Assembly (NCBI GenBank): GCA_963734665.1
Contig: CAVTIR010000013.1
Location: 1,612,001-1,676,000 of the forward strand
DNA: 64,000 nt
Source of the DNA: Trebonia sp963734665
Lineage (GTDB): Bacteria > Actinomycetota > Actinomycetes > Streptosporangiales > Streptosporangiaceae
Direction of reading: 5' to 3'
Position 1 is the stretch's first letter, and each line of letters starts with the position of its first letter. The notes beneath the pieces are model-generated. The model was not told the origin of the DNA, ran no database searches, and saw only the letters and a program-made list of their open reading frames with translations. Shown one piece after another: positions 26,581 to 35,433 of this stretch. Made by a program: the position numbers and the translations under genes.

Positions 26581-26940
26581 CTACTCGGCGTCCGGCACCG
26601 GCTGGAACGGCCTCACCTCGACAGGGCGGCCGCAGGCCTCCGAGCCACGGGCGGCGATCTCTAGGGCCGCGTCCAGGTCGGCGGCGTTGATCACCCAGAA
26701 GCCGCCGATCTGCTCCTTGCTTTCGGCGAACGGGCCGTCGGTCGTGACGACCTTGCCACCCTGCGCCCGGACGACCGTGGCGGTGTCCGGCGGGAGCAGG
26801 CCGCCGGCGAAGACCCACTCCCCTGACGCCATGAGCTCGCGGTTGAAGGTGTCGACCGCCTTGTAGCTCCGCTGCATGTCCGCTTCTGACGGGGCCGGCT
26901 CTCCCTCGACCATGTGCACGGTAAGCAGGTACTGCTTCAT
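26581..26940 (-). CDS. YCII-related DGPF-domain protein
   Basis: 119 residues from the ATG at 26940 with GGAGGG upstream. MKQYLLTVHMVEGE and VVTTDGPFAESKEQIGGFWVI give the DGPF signature of the family. Genes of this type are the standard neighbours, and often the targets, of ECF42 sigma factors. Here it is the first gene of a two-gene unit with the sigma factor. The YCII fold is a small ferredoxin-like alpha/beta fold; the reaction is unknown. Confidence 0.88.
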   Translation of the reverse strand: MKQYLLTVHMVEGEPAPSEADMQRSYKAVDTFNRELMASGEWVFAGGLLPPDTATVVRAQGGKVVTTDGPFAESKEQIGGFWVINAADLDAALEIAARGSEACGRPVEVRPFQPVPDAE

Positions 26941-27083
26941 GTTGGGTTCCCTCCGTCGTGGCCGGCTCCCCGCCGGCTCTTCATGATGGTCACGAACGGA
27001 TCCCCTGGCAATCGACAACACGCCCGGACAATTTCGGGCCGGGTGGTTGTGGCGGCGGGGATGGGCGGTCAATCCGGGCCGGG

Positions 27084-28022
27084 CTAGGCGATGAAGAGGT
27101 TTGGGGGGCGGCCCGCTACTCCCGGCGTGCAGGCGAAGATGTCACCGGCGTGGGGCTGGAGGGCTATCTGCGCCGGAGTGAGGTTCTCGCGCGCGGTGGT
27201 GATGTACAGGGTGGAGAGGTCATCGCCGCCGAAGGCTATCGAGGTGGGCTGGTCGACCGGGAGGCCGATGACCGTGTCGAGGTCGCCGGAGGGGGTGTAG
27301 CGGCGGACCTCCCCCGTGCCGAAGACCGCCAGCCAGAGGCAGCCGTCGGCGTCGAGGGTGAGGCCGTCGGGGGTGCCGGCCTCGACGGTGACGAAGCGGC
27401 TGCGCTCGCCGAGCGCGCCGGTCTCCGGGTCGCAGGCGAAGACGTCCACGCCGCCGCTCATGCTGTCGGCGTAGTAGAACCGCGTGCGGTCGTCGGACCA
27501 GTCAAGGCCGTTGGACAGCCCGACCTTGTCGAGCAGCTCCGTCACCCGGCCGTCCGGGGTGAGCCGGTACAGCGCGCACGACGGGCCACCTTCCGCCCAG
27601 GGCATCGTCCCTGCCCAGAAGTCACCCCACGGCGACGGCTTGCCGTCATTGAAGCGGGTCACCGACCTGTCGGTACGGAACCCGTCGACGCGAGTGAGCG
27701 GGTAGTCACCGGAAGCGTCAGGCTGGGCGGGGCCGAACGCGAACCCGTCCACCAGGGCGAGCACGAACCCCCCGCTAATCGTCAGCCCGATGGCACCGAC
27801 CGGAACCGCGTCAGCACGCGGCACCGCGGGCCCGTCGGCCCCGGCGGCCGCGAACCGGGTATGCGCACCGGTGACCGGGTCGAAGGCGTGAACGTGCCCA
27901 GGGTTGATGTCCACCCAGCGCAGCAGCCGCGCGACAGGGTCCCAGACGGGCCCTTCGGCCAGGTAGCACTGGGACGGGACAGCGATGTCGGCAGACAGCG
28001 ATGAGGTCACATAGGTCATCAT
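27084..28022 (-). CDS. SMP-30/gluconolactonase/LRE-family protein
   Basis: About 312 residues. Two adjacent ATGs (28022 and 28019) follow the stop of the EamA gene almost without a gap, so the genes are translationally coupled. Signatures: CYLAEGPVWDPVARLLRWVDI (metal-binding Glu), RFNDGKPSPWGDFWAGTM, VGLSNGLDWSDDRTRFYYADS and GTPDGLTLDADGCLWLAVFG, the four blades that carry the metal ligands of the six-bladed propeller. It is likely a sugar lactone hydrolase acting in the cytoplasm. The adjacent exporter may handle a related metabolite. Confidence 0.88.
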   Translation of the reverse strand: MMTYVTSSLSADIAVPSQCYLAEGPVWDPVARLLRWVDINPGHVHAFDPVTGAHTRFAAAGADGPAVPRADAVPVGAIGLTISGGFVLALVDGFAFGPAQPDASGDYPLTRVDGFRTDRSVTRFNDGKPSPWGDFWAGTMPWAEGGPSCALYRLTPDGRVTELLDKVGLSNGLDWSDDRTRFYYADSMSGGVDVFACDPETGALGERSRFVTVEAGTPDGLTLDADGCLWLAVFGTGEVRRYTPSGDLDTVIGLPVDQPTSIAFGGDDLSTLYITTARENLTPAQIALQPHAGDIFACTPGVAGRPPNLFIA

Positions 28023-28023
28023 G

Positions 28024-28962
28024 TCAGGGGGCGCCGGCGCTGGCGCGCAGTCCGACGGCGAGACCGGCGCCGACCACGGCCATGCCCGCCCAGACCAGCG
28101 GCCGCGGCGCGGGCCCGCCGAGCAGCACCCCGGTGACCGCGGCCGCGGCGGGTGCCACCCCGGTGAGCAGGCCAGCCCGGCTGGCGCCAAGCAAGCCGAC
28201 GCTCGAATACCACAGGACGAACGCCACGGCCGTGACCGCCACCGCCAGGTAACCGATCGCGAGCCAGTCCGCCCTGTCCAGCCGCAGCGCCGCGCCGGGG
28301 CCTTCCCGGACGAGTCCGAGGACCGCGAACAGCACCGCCGCGAGCCAGGTGGAGTGCACCGACACGCCCCAGGGGCCGTGCCGCCCGAGGACGGGCACGG
28401 CCATGAGCGTGAACGCCGCCTCGCAGCAGAAGACCACCACTGCCCAGGCGATGCCGGTCGCGTCGGTGCGGCCGACGCCCTCTACCAGGGCGGCACCGCA
28501 GGTGACGACGAGGCCGGCGGCGACCACGAGCGCGCGCGGACGCGACCCCTCGAGCAGCGGGCCCGCCACGGCGAGCAGCGCGGGTACGCACGCCACCGCG
28601 ACGCCGAGGACAGCGGGCTCCGCGTGCCGCGAGCCCTGGACAAGCGCGATGTTGAACGTGACGAGGCCGGCCACCGCGATACCGGAAAGCCAGATCCACT
28701 CGGCGCCCCGCGGCAGGAGCACCCGCTGGCCCGCCAGCCGGGCGAGCGCGACGAGCAACGCGCAGGCCATGGCGTAGCGCACGGCCTCCGCCGTCAGCAT
28801 CGGCTGCCCGCTGAGCACGGACGATACTGCCACGCTGCCGCCCACGCAGATCATGGCCAAGACACCCGCCGCGATCCCCGCGCCCGTCCGGGCACCGGCT
28901 CGTCGCTCCGCCCTGGACGTGGGCGGTCGGGCGTCGGCGGCAGTAGTCCTGAGGTCGGTCAT
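28024..28962 (-). CDS. EamA-family (DMT) transporter
   Basis: 312 residues with ten predicted helices in two EamA repeats (GAGIAAGVLAMICVGGSVAVSSVLSG; ATGIAWAVVVFCCEAAFTLMAVPVLGR). It is divergent from a MocR-type regulator with 66 bases between starts. MocR proteins are often divergent from the gene they control, so this exporter is the likely target. It is co-transcribed with the SMP-30 lactonase. Confidence 0.85.
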   Translation of the reverse strand: MTDLRTTAADARPPTSRAERRAGARTGAGIAAGVLAMICVGGSVAVSSVLSGQPMLTAEAVRYAMACALLVALARLAGQRVLLPRGAEWIWLSGIAVAGLVTFNIALVQGSRHAEPAVLGVAVACVPALLAVAGPLLEGSRPRALVVAAGLVVTCGAALVEGVGRTDATGIAWAVVVFCCEAAFTLMAVPVLGRHGPWGVSVHSTWLAAVLFAVLGLVREGPGAALRLDRADWLAIGYLAVAVTAVAFVLWYSSVGLLGASRAGLLTGVAPAAAAVTGVLLGGPAPRPLVWAGMAVVGAGLAVGLRASAGAP

Positions 28963-29028
28963 GACGGCTACGCTAGGAGCCGCCTGGTCTCACTAACAGG
29001 GCCACGGTCGCGGATTTATAGTGGACCA

Positions 29029-30597
29029 ATGACGGATCGCGGACCAGCGCGCGGTGCCGATTTCCTCCAGCTTGACCCGGCCGCGGCACCCTCGCGCGGG
29101 CTGACCGCCTGGCTGGCCGGCGAGCTGCGGACCGCCATCATCGACGGGCACCTCGCACCGGGGACGGCGCTGCCCGCGACCCGCGTGCTCGCCGAGGACC
29201 TCGGCATCTCCCGCGGCGTGATCGTCGAGGCTTACCAGCGGCTTCACGAGGAGGGACTGGCGGGCACCCAGCGCAGGACAGGAACGACGGTGCTGCCGCG
29301 CCCCGGGCGCCCGGCACGCCCCGGGCACCAGGATGATTCCAGGACCGGGACCGAGCCGAGGATGTCCCCGCCCGTTCTGCTGCCACGGCCGTGGCGGTCC
29401 GCCGCCGAGATCGACCTGTCCCCCGGGGTGCCTGACCTGGCCGGGTTCCCGCGCGCCGCCTGGCTGCGCGCCGAGCGGGCGGTGCTCGCGGAGGCGAGCC
29501 CGGCCGACCTCGGCTACGGCGACCCGCGGGGCAGCGCCCGGCTGCGCGGCGAGCTGGCATCCTGGCTGGCCCGTACCCGCGGCCTGCGCGCCCACCCGGA
29601 CGACATCATCATCGTGGCCGGCGTCGCGCAGTCGCTCGCGCTTCTCGCCCAGGTCCTGCGCGCGCGGTCAGAGACTGGCATCGCTGTCGAGGACCCCGGC
29701 TCGACCGGTACCCGCACCGAGCTCGCCTACTGGGGCCTCGACCCGGTCCCCGTCCCGGTCGACGACCGGGGCATGCGGGTCGCTGCCCTGGAACGCAGCG
29801 GGCTGCGGACCGCGCTGCTCACTCCGGCGCATCAGTTTCCCACCGGCGTCGTGCTGGCGCCGGAACGTCGCAAGCAGCTGCTTGACTGGGCCGCGGGCGG
29901 CCGGCTGATCATCGAAGACGACTATGACGCCGAATACCGCTACGACCGGGCCCCGGTACCCGCCATGCAGGCCTCCGCCCCGGAATTGATCGCCTACACG
30001 GGCAGCACTTCCAAGGCCCTCGCACCAGGGATGCGTCTCGGCTGGCTGGTGGCGCCCCGGCGGCTGGACGCCGACCTGGTCACCGCCAAGCACGCCAGCG
30101 ATCTTGGCAGCCCCGCGCTGCCGCAGCTGATCCTCGCCCGGCTCATCGCTACCGGCGAGCTTGAGCGCCATACCCGGCTAGCCCGCAAACGCCAGCGCAG
30201 CCGGCGCGACGCGCTGCTCGCGGCGCTGCGCGAGCAGCTCCCCGCGGCCCGGGTGCAGGGCGTGGCCGCCGGCCTGCACTTGCTCATCACGTTCCCTCGC
30301 AGCCTGGGCGAGATCGACGACACCGCGCTCGCCGGGGGGCTGCGGACGGCCGGCGTGCTGGTGCACCCGCTTTCCATGCACCGCCAGCGTCCCGGGCCGC
30401 CCGGCCTCGTCCTCGGCTACGCCGCGCACTCACCCGGCCAGCTGCGGGAGGCCGCGGCGCGCATCGCCGAGGCCCTTCGCAGCGGTCAGGCCGAGCCGGC
30501 GAAGACGCAGAACAAGCGGCCTGCCGGATCCACGCCCTTACAGGAGAGCCTGGTAGACGAGTTGGCGGAGTTCAGAGCGGATCGGGTGGGCATTTGA
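29029..30597 (+). CDS. MocR-type GntR regulator with aminotransferase-fold domain
   Basis: 522 residues from ATG 29029. An N-terminal GntR winged helix (about 22-90: LTAWLAGELRTAIIDGHLAPGTALPATRVLAEDLGISRGVIVEAYQRLHEEG) is followed by a linker and a fold-type I aminotransferase domain. It contains DLGYGDPRGSARLRGELASWLARTRGL, the IIEDDYDAEYRYDR strand and YTGSTSKALAPGMRLGW with the PLP-binding Lys. Such proteins sense PLP or amino compounds and usually do not catalyse transamination. The 3' end overlaps the convergent serine hydrolase gene by 60 bases. Confidence 0.9.
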   Translation: MTDRGPARGADFLQLDPAAAPSRGLTAWLAGELRTAIIDGHLAPGTALPATRVLAEDLGISRGVIVEAYQRLHEEGLAGTQRRTGTTVLPRPGRPARPGHQDDSRTGTEPRMSPPVLLPRPWRSAAEIDLSPGVPDLAGFPRAAWLRAERAVLAEASPADLGYGDPRGSARLRGELASWLARTRGLRAHPDDIIIVAGVAQSLALLAQVLRARSETGIAVEDPGSTGTRTELAYWGLDPVPVPVDDRGMRVAALERSGLRTALLTPAHQFPTGVVLAPERRKQLLDWAAGGRLIIEDDYDAEYRYDRAPVPAMQASAPELIAYTGSTSKALAPGMRLGWLVAPRRLDADLVTAKHASDLGSPALPQLILARLIATGELERHTRLARKRQRSRRDALLAALREQLPAARVQGVAAGLHLLITFPRSLGEIDDTALAGGLRTAGVLVHPLSMHRQRPGPPGLVLGYAAHSPGQLREAAARIAEALRSGQAEPAKTQNKRPAGSTPLQESLVDELAEFRADRVGI

Positions 30598-31782
30598 GGG
30601 GATCAGCTGGGTGTAGAAGCTCACCGTGAGTTCCTCTGCCGGGTCGATCCAGAAGGCGGTCGAGGCCGCGCCGCCCCAGCACAGCTCACCCTCGGAGCAA
30701 ACGACCTTGCCGGGGACCGGGTTGATGACCACCGCAAAGCCGAGGCCGAAGCCGCTGCCGACCTGGGGGGACTCGGCGTTGAGCGGGCGGCCGAAGTGTG
30801 CCAGGTCCTGGTTGCCCGGGAGGTGGTTACGGCCCATGTAGGCGACCGTGCGCGGGCTGAGCAGGCGCACGCCGTCCAACTCGCCCTCCGGGCTGCCGGG
30901 ACTGCCGAGGAGCATCTGCAGGAATCTGTTGTAGTCGGCCGCCGTGGAGACCAGGCCGCCGCCGCCGCTGAGCATGACCGGGGGCTTGCGGGCCGCTTCG
31001 GCGAGGGAGTTGAAGCGGGCCGCCTTGCCGTCCAGCCCCCTTGCGTACAGGGCAGCCAGGCGCGCCAGGTCGTCCGGCTGCGCGTAGAACGCCGTGTCGG
31101 TCATGTCGAGGGGCTGCAGGATGCGCTGCTTGAAGAACTCGTCGAGGCGCTGGCCCGAGGCGACCTCGACCACGCGGCCGAGAACGTCGGTGGAGACCGA
31201 GTAGTTCCACTCGGTGCCCGGCTGGAACAGCAGCGGGAGGGCGGCCCAAAGGTCGCAGGCCTCTTCGAGCGTCGTGCCGGGCCGGTGGTCGAGGTCGAAG
31301 CCCGTCGCCCGGTACATCCCGTCCACCGGGTGCGAGCGGTGGAACCCGTAGGTGAGGCCCGACATGTGCGTGAGCAGGTGCCAGATCCGCACCGGCTCCG
31401 TCGCGGGAACCGTGACCGGGCGCTGGTCGCTGCCGCCGGTGAAGACCCGCATGTCCTTGAAGCTCGGGATGAACTTGCTGACCGGGTTGGTGAGCGCGAA
31501 GCGGCCCTCTTCGTAGAGCATCATCGCGGCGACCGACGTGATCGGCTTGGTCATCGAGTAGATGCGCCACAGCGTGTCGGGCGTGACGTCCAGTCCCGCT
31601 TCCCTGTCCCGTTGGCCGTAATGGGACACGTACGCCAGCTTGCCGTGCCTGCTGATCGTGAGCAGCCAACCGACCAGGCGGCCGTCGTCCACGTAGCGGG
31701 CGAAGTTGTCATCCAGACGGTGCAGGCGGTCTGCCGCGAAGCCCGCTTCGGCGGGATCGACCTCGACCTTGAGTTCGCTCAT
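30538..31782 (-). CDS. Serine hydrolase of the beta-lactamase/esterase (class C-like) family
   Basis: About 414 residues, started at MSELKVEV. The catalytic S-x-x-K is SMTK in TLWRIYSMTKPITSVAAMMLYEEGR. The second motif is Tyr-based (EWNYSVSTDVLGRVVE). The third region is represented by CWGGAASTAFWIDP. No signal peptide is seen, so it is probably a cytoplasmic esterase or amidase like EstB rather than a penicillin-binding protein. It stands alone, with a convergent MocR gene at its 3' side. Confidence 0.85.
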   Translation of the reverse strand: MSELKVEVDPAEAGFAADRLHRLDDNFARYVDDGRLVGWLLTISRHGKLAYVSHYGQRDREAGLDVTPDTLWRIYSMTKPITSVAAMMLYEEGRFALTNPVSKFIPSFKDMRVFTGGSDQRPVTVPATEPVRIWHLLTHMSGLTYGFHRSHPVDGMYRATGFDLDHRPGTTLEEACDLWAALPLLFQPGTEWNYSVSTDVLGRVVEVASGQRLDEFFKQRILQPLDMTDTAFYAQPDDLARLAALYARGLDGKAARFNSLAEAARKPPVMLSGGGGLVSTAADYNRFLQMLLGSPGSPEGELDGVRLLSPRTVAYMGRNHLPGNQDLAHFGRPLNAESPQVGSGFGLGFAVVINPVPGKVVCSEGELCWGGAASTAFWIDPAEELTVSFYTQLIPSNAHPIRSELRQLVYQALL

Positions 31783-32131
31783 GATGATGCACGGTGCCAT
31801 ACGACTGAGTTGACGGCTAGGGGAAGGTCCAGGGTTCGGCCGAGGTTTTTACCACACTTGTTGAGAAGTCGAGGTGCACCTGCTGTGGCCGTTCCTGTGC
31901 TGCCTGGCGCCTGGAGCGCCCAAGATGACCTGAGCCCCGGGATTGTGCCGTCAAGTCGGAACGGGTCAAGTCCGGTCCGGGCGAAATCCCGACATTCACT
32001 GTAGTAATAACAGGTAACAGACAACTCACCCAATTCGCCAGAAAATGTTTCGAAACGCGTTACCTGACGGCTGTATCAGGCTCATGCAGGCGGCCAACGC
32101 TGGGAAGCCGTATCCCGACTACCCCGGAGGA
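31783..32131. promoter_or_regulatory. Divergent promoter region with GTTTCGAAAC palindrome
   Basis: 349 bases between divergent genes. A 10-bp perfect palindrome lies at 32048-32057, 75 bases upstream of the MFS start. A/T-rich TAGTAATAACAGGTAACAG at 32001-32019 is a likely promoter area. No gene is seen. Confidence 0.35.
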
Positions 32132-33553
32132 ATGATGGCCGCGCCTTCCCGCCAGCGACCACAAGGCACCGTGGACAGCGTGCTAGACGAGGCGCCCACC
32201 AGCCTTTTTCACCTGAAGACCGCCGTCACGTCCGGCATGGGCTTCTTCACCGACTCCTACGACCTCAACGTCATCTCCACGGCGCTGCTCCTGCTGAAGC
32301 CGCAGTTTCACCTGTCAGCCAGCCAGGTCGGCCTGGTGGGCAGCACGTCGCTGATCGCCTCGTTCGTCGGCGCGTTCATCTTCGGCCGGATCGCGGACGT
32401 GATCGGCCGCAAGAAGGTCTACGGTGTCGAGGCGGCGATCATGGTCATCGGCGCGATCCTCACCGCCCTGTCACCGAACTTCGCCTGGCTTATCGTCTTC
32501 CGCTTCATCCTCGGCGTGGGCATCGGCGGCGACTACCCGATCTCCGCGACGATCATGACCGAGTACGCGAACCGCCGCAGCCGGGGCCGGCAGGTGGCGA
32601 TGATGTTCGCCACCTACACGTTCGGCTCGATCACCGCGCTGATCGTGGCCATGACGCTGCTGTCCGCCGGCGTCAACGACAACCTCGCCTGGCGGCTCAT
32701 GCTCGGGCTCGGCGCGCTCCCCGCCCTCGCCGTCCTGTACAACAGGCGGCGGATGCCGGAGTCGCCGCGGTACACCGCCCTGGCCGGTGATGCCGCCCGC
32801 GCCGCGCGCGAACTCAACGCGTTCGCCGACGGCGCTGTCGCCGCGACGGCCGACGACCCCGGGGCGCGCCGGATGACGCTGCGCCAGTTCCTCACCAGCC
32901 GCCGCATGATGCTCACCCTGCTCGGCACCGGCGGCGCCTGGTTCCTCTTCGACGTCGGCTCCTACGGCAACAGCATCTCCCAGCCGGAGATCGTCAAGCA
33001 GATCGCGCCGAGCGCCAGCCTGGCCGGGGTCGCCGCGATCAACCTGATGCTGGCGGTCCTGTTCAGCCTGACCGGGGTGGTCGTCTGCATCCTGGTCATG
33101 GACCGGATGCCCCGCAAGCTCCAGCAGTCGATCGGCCTGGGCATGGCGGGCCTTGCGCTCCTCGCGATCGGCCTCGTGCCAGGACTCACCACGAGCGTGC
33201 TGCCGTTCGCGCTGGTCTTCGGCACGTCGTCGTTCTTCCTCGCGTTCGGGCCAAACGCCGGCACGATGGTCTTCGCCGCCGAGTCGTTCCCGACCAGCGT
33301 CCGCACGACAGGCCACGGCCTGTCCGCGGGACTCGGCAAGGTCGGCGCTTACATCGGCGCGCTGGAATCGCCCATATTGCTCGCCCACATCGGCCTGCGG
33401 CACACGGAGCTCATCGCCGGGGTGGTCTACCTGTGCGGCATCATTTTCACCATGCTGATCCCCGAACCCGCCGGGCGCAGCCTCGACGATCTCGCCGACC
33501 AGGCCGTGGCACCGGCCCCAGAAAGGGTGCCGGCATCAGCGTCAACGTCTTAG
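32132..33553 (+). CDS. MFS transporter, phosphate:H+ symporter-like
   Basis: About 473 residues; two adjacent ATGs (32132 and 32135) follow GGAGG, and the second has the better spacing. Twelve helices. The segment VTSGMGFFTDSYDLNVIST, the loop GRIADVIGRKK and RFILGVGIGGDYPISATIMTEYANRRSRG match the PHS branch (Pho84-like) and related organic-ion symporters. The substrate is probably phosphate or a small carboxylate. It is a single gene closed by the bidirectional terminator at 33595-33622. Confidence 0.85.
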   Translation: MMAAPSRQRPQGTVDSVLDEAPTSLFHLKTAVTSGMGFFTDSYDLNVISTALLLLKPQFHLSASQVGLVGSTSLIASFVGAFIFGRIADVIGRKKVYGVEAAIMVIGAILTALSPNFAWLIVFRFILGVGIGGDYPISATIMTEYANRRSRGRQVAMMFATYTFGSITALIVAMTLLSAGVNDNLAWRLMLGLGALPALAVLYNRRRMPESPRYTALAGDAARAARELNAFADGAVAATADDPGARRMTLRQFLTSRRMMLTLLGTGGAWFLFDVGSYGNSISQPEIVKQIAPSASLAGVAAINLMLAVLFSLTGVVVCILVMDRMPRKLQQSIGLGMAGLALLAIGLVPGLTTSVLPFALVFGTSSFFLAFGPNAGTMVFAAESFPTSVRTTGHGLSAGLGKVGAYIGALESPILLAHIGLRHTELIAGVVYLCGIIFTMLIPEPAGRSLDDLADQAVAPAPERVPASASTS

Positions 33554-33594
33554 CGAATCGCCCGGCGGCTCCGCCGCAAGCAGCACGCTCCGCC

Positions 33595-33622
33595 AAGAAG
33601 CGCCCCCAAGGGGGCGCTTCTT
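33595..33622. terminator. Bidirectional terminator between the MFS gene and metG
   Basis: AAGAAGCGCCCC (33595-33606) and GGGGCGCTTCTT (33611-33622) form a perfect 12-bp stem with a CAAG loop, flanked by short A and T runs on the two sides. It lies between the convergent stops at 33553 and 33627. Confidence 0.85.
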
Positions 33623-33626
33623 GCTG

Positions 33627-35132
33627 TTATAAGACTGGCTGGGTGAGCCTCGGCAGGAGCGGGGACGGGACCGGGAGGAACCCGCCCACGTTCGGGGTGC
33701 ACTGGCTTGTGATGCGGGCCGCGGCGTCCGGGAGGAAGGGGTGCAGGTGCGTGGCGATTTCCTGGCAGGCGGCCAGGAGGGTGGAGAGGACGGCGGCTAG
33801 CTCCGCGTGGTCGCCGGCCTTGGCCAGGGACCACGGGCGGGTGTGGTTGACGTAGCGGTTCGCCTCGTCTGCGATGCGCCAGACTGCTTCGGTGGCGCGG
33901 CGGAAGTCGAAGTCGTCTAGGGCCTCGGCGATCTGGCCTGGCGCGTTGCTGATGGCCGCGTGGAGGGCTTTCGCTTCGGGCGCTGCGGTTGCCGTCGCGG
34001 GCGGGACCTGTCCGTCGTAGTAGCGGTGGATCATGCTGACGACGCGGTTGACGAGGTTGCCGAAGCCGTTGGCGAGCTCGTCGTCGGCGCGGCTGACGAG
34101 GCGGCCGACGGTGAAGTCGGCGTCGGCGCCCTTGGGCACCTCGCGCAGCAGCCACCAGCGCACCGCGTCCGTCCCGTACTTGGCGACCAGGTCATACGGG
34201 TCGACGGTGGCGCCGCTGGACTTACTGATCTTGTGGCCGTTCTCGGTGAGGTAGCCGTGCACGACGATGTCTGTGGGGGCGGCCTCACCGGCGGACAGCA
34301 GCATCGCGGGCCAGTAGACGGCGTGGAACCTGAGCACTCCTTTGCCCAGGAGGTGGATGCGCCGTGACGCGTTGGTCCACCAGGTCTCGAGGTTCTCGCC
34401 GTTTTTGGCGTAGTCCAGCGCTGTCAGGTAGTTGCCGAGCGCGTCCCACCACACGTAGATCACCTGGTCGGGGTCGCCGGGGACCGGGATACCCCACCCC
34501 CTGGCGCGCTCTTTGCTGCGGGAGACGGAGAAGTCCTCAAGGCCGCTGCCGATGAGCGCCAGGACCTCGTTGCGGCGTTCGGCTGGCTGAATGCGGATCG
34601 TGTTGTCTTCGATGAGTCCGCGCAGTTGGCTTTCGTAGCGGGAGAGGCGGAAGAACCAGTTCTCTTCTGACACCAGGTCGGGCGCCGTGCCGTGCTCTGG
34701 GCAGCGCCCGCCTATCAGCTCCCCTGACTGGTAGAACTGCTCGCAGCCGATGCAGTACAGGCCCTCGTAGTGCCTGCGGTACAGGTCGCCGCTTGCGGCG
34801 CAAGCTCTCCAGAGGCGCTCAACTCCTCTTTTGTGGCGTGGGTCGCTGCTGGTGCGGATTAGGTCGTCGATCTTTAGGTTCAGCGGCTGTCTTAGCCCGG
34901 TGAAAGCTTCGGCGTTGACATCGACGAACTGCTGAACCGGGATTCCTGCCGCCTGCGCGGCGAGGACGTTTTTCAGCGAGTTGTCGTCGGTTCCGGCCTG
35001 GAACCTGACCTGTTCGTCGCTGGCCCGGTGGTAGCGGGCGAGCACGTCGGCCTGCACAAGCTCAAGCGCGAACCCCAGGTGCGGACGCGCGTTGACGTAG
35101 GGGATCGTCGTGGTGATGTACGTGGCGGTCAT
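33627..35132 (-). CDS. metG: Methionyl-tRNA synthetase
   Basis: 501 residues, class I aminoacyl-tRNA synthetase. The HIGH motif is PHLGF (17-21) and the KMSKS motif is KISKS (301-305). The connective insert has CIGCEQFYQSG...GRCPEHG, a zinc knuckle with Cys/Cys/Cys/His-type ligands. The anticodon-binding region includes NRVVSMIHRYYDGQVP and ANRYVNHTRPWSLAK. There is no C-terminal tRNA-binding EMAP-like domain, so it is the short form. I cannot tell from the window whether it is the only MetRS. The leader contains a methionine-rich short ORF and two hairpins, suggesting attenuation. Confidence 0.93.
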   Translation of the reverse strand: MTATYITTTIPYVNARPHLGFALELVQADVLARYHRASDEQVRFQAGTDDNSLKNVLAAQAAGIPVQQFVDVNAEAFTGLRQPLNLKIDDLIRTSSDPRHKRGVERLWRACAASGDLYRRHYEGLYCIGCEQFYQSGELIGGRCPEHGTAPDLVSEENWFFRLSRYESQLRGLIEDNTIRIQPAERRNEVLALIGSGLEDFSVSRSKERARGWGIPVPGDPDQVIYVWWDALGNYLTALDYAKNGENLETWWTNASRRIHLLGKGVLRFHAVYWPAMLLSAGEAAPTDIVVHGYLTENGHKISKSSGATVDPYDLVAKYGTDAVRWWLLREVPKGADADFTVGRLVSRADDELANGFGNLVNRVVSMIHRYYDGQVPPATATAAPEAKALHAAISNAPGQIAEALDDFDFRRATEAVWRIADEANRYVNHTRPWSLAKAGDHAELAAVLSTLLAACQEIATHLHPFLPDAAARITSQCTPNVGGFLPVPSPLLPRLTQPVL

Positions 35133-35179
35133 CGGAACCTTTCTTGGTTTATACCGGGGCTCCGACCGCGGAAATGAAT

Positions 35180-35203
35180 CGAGGCCCCGTAAGCAGGGCC
35201 TCG
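35180..35203 (-). terminator. Second hairpin of the metG leader, possible attenuator
   Basis: CGAGGCCC and GGGCCTCG form an 8-bp perfect stem with an 8-base loop, about 50 bases upstream of the metG start and 20 bases after the leader-peptide stop. It has no U-run, so if it terminates it does so in the U-poor manner common in actinobacteria. Confidence 0.45.
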
Positions 35204-35224
35204 GAAACGAACGTCCGTGCAGCG

Positions 35225-35281
35225 TCAGCGGCCCCGCGAGCGGGGCATCATCTGGCTGCTGAACGTTCTCATGTTTCTCAT
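35225..35281 (-). CDS. Methionine-rich leader peptide of metG
   Basis: An 18-codon ORF reads MRNMRTFSSQMMPRSRGR and stops with TGA. Four of 18 residues are Met, including a Met-Met pair immediately before the first hairpin (35231-35246), which begins inside the last codons. This is the classical geometry of a ribosome-stalling attenuator: shortage of charged tRNA-Met would halt the ribosome at the paired ATG codons and change the folding downstream. There is no clear Shine-Dalgarno; TAGCAG about 10 bases before the ATG could be a -10 box for a nearly leaderless transcript. It is inferred from sequence only. Confidence 0.55.
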   Translation of the reverse strand: MRNMRTFSSQMMPRSRGR

Positions 35282-35433
35282 GGTAGCCGCACTGCTAGGC
35301 AAACCGAACCCATTAAGCCGCACGGGCTGGGCGGTCCGCCGATTCAGCAGGCTTTGTTTGGTCTCTCCCCTTTTGCACGCCCTACAGGCACCATAGGGAA
35401 GGCGGACAAAACAATTCGGAAGGTGGTCCCCTC

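Larger units (their letters stand above)
35133..35433. promoter_or_regulatory. Leader of metG and divergent P450 promoter
   Basis: 301 bases. On the minus strand: leader peptide (35281-35225), hairpin 1 (35246-35231), hairpin 2 (35203-35180), then AAGAAAGG as ribosome binding site for metG. The start of the leader ORF (GAACGTTCAGCAGC) can also pair with the segment GCTGCACGGACGTTC downstream of it, giving an alternative fold. On the plus strand AAGGTGG precedes the P450 GTG start. Confidence 0.6.

Noticed and set aside
28021..29028. A 336-codon extension in front of the MocR gene
   Set aside because: It is antisense to the EamA gene. The MocR family begins at 29029.
35133..35433. A T-box riboswitch upstream of metG
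   Set aside because: I found no T-box core (TGGNACCGCG-like) or specifier-loop arrangement. The short Met-rich ORF explains the leader better.
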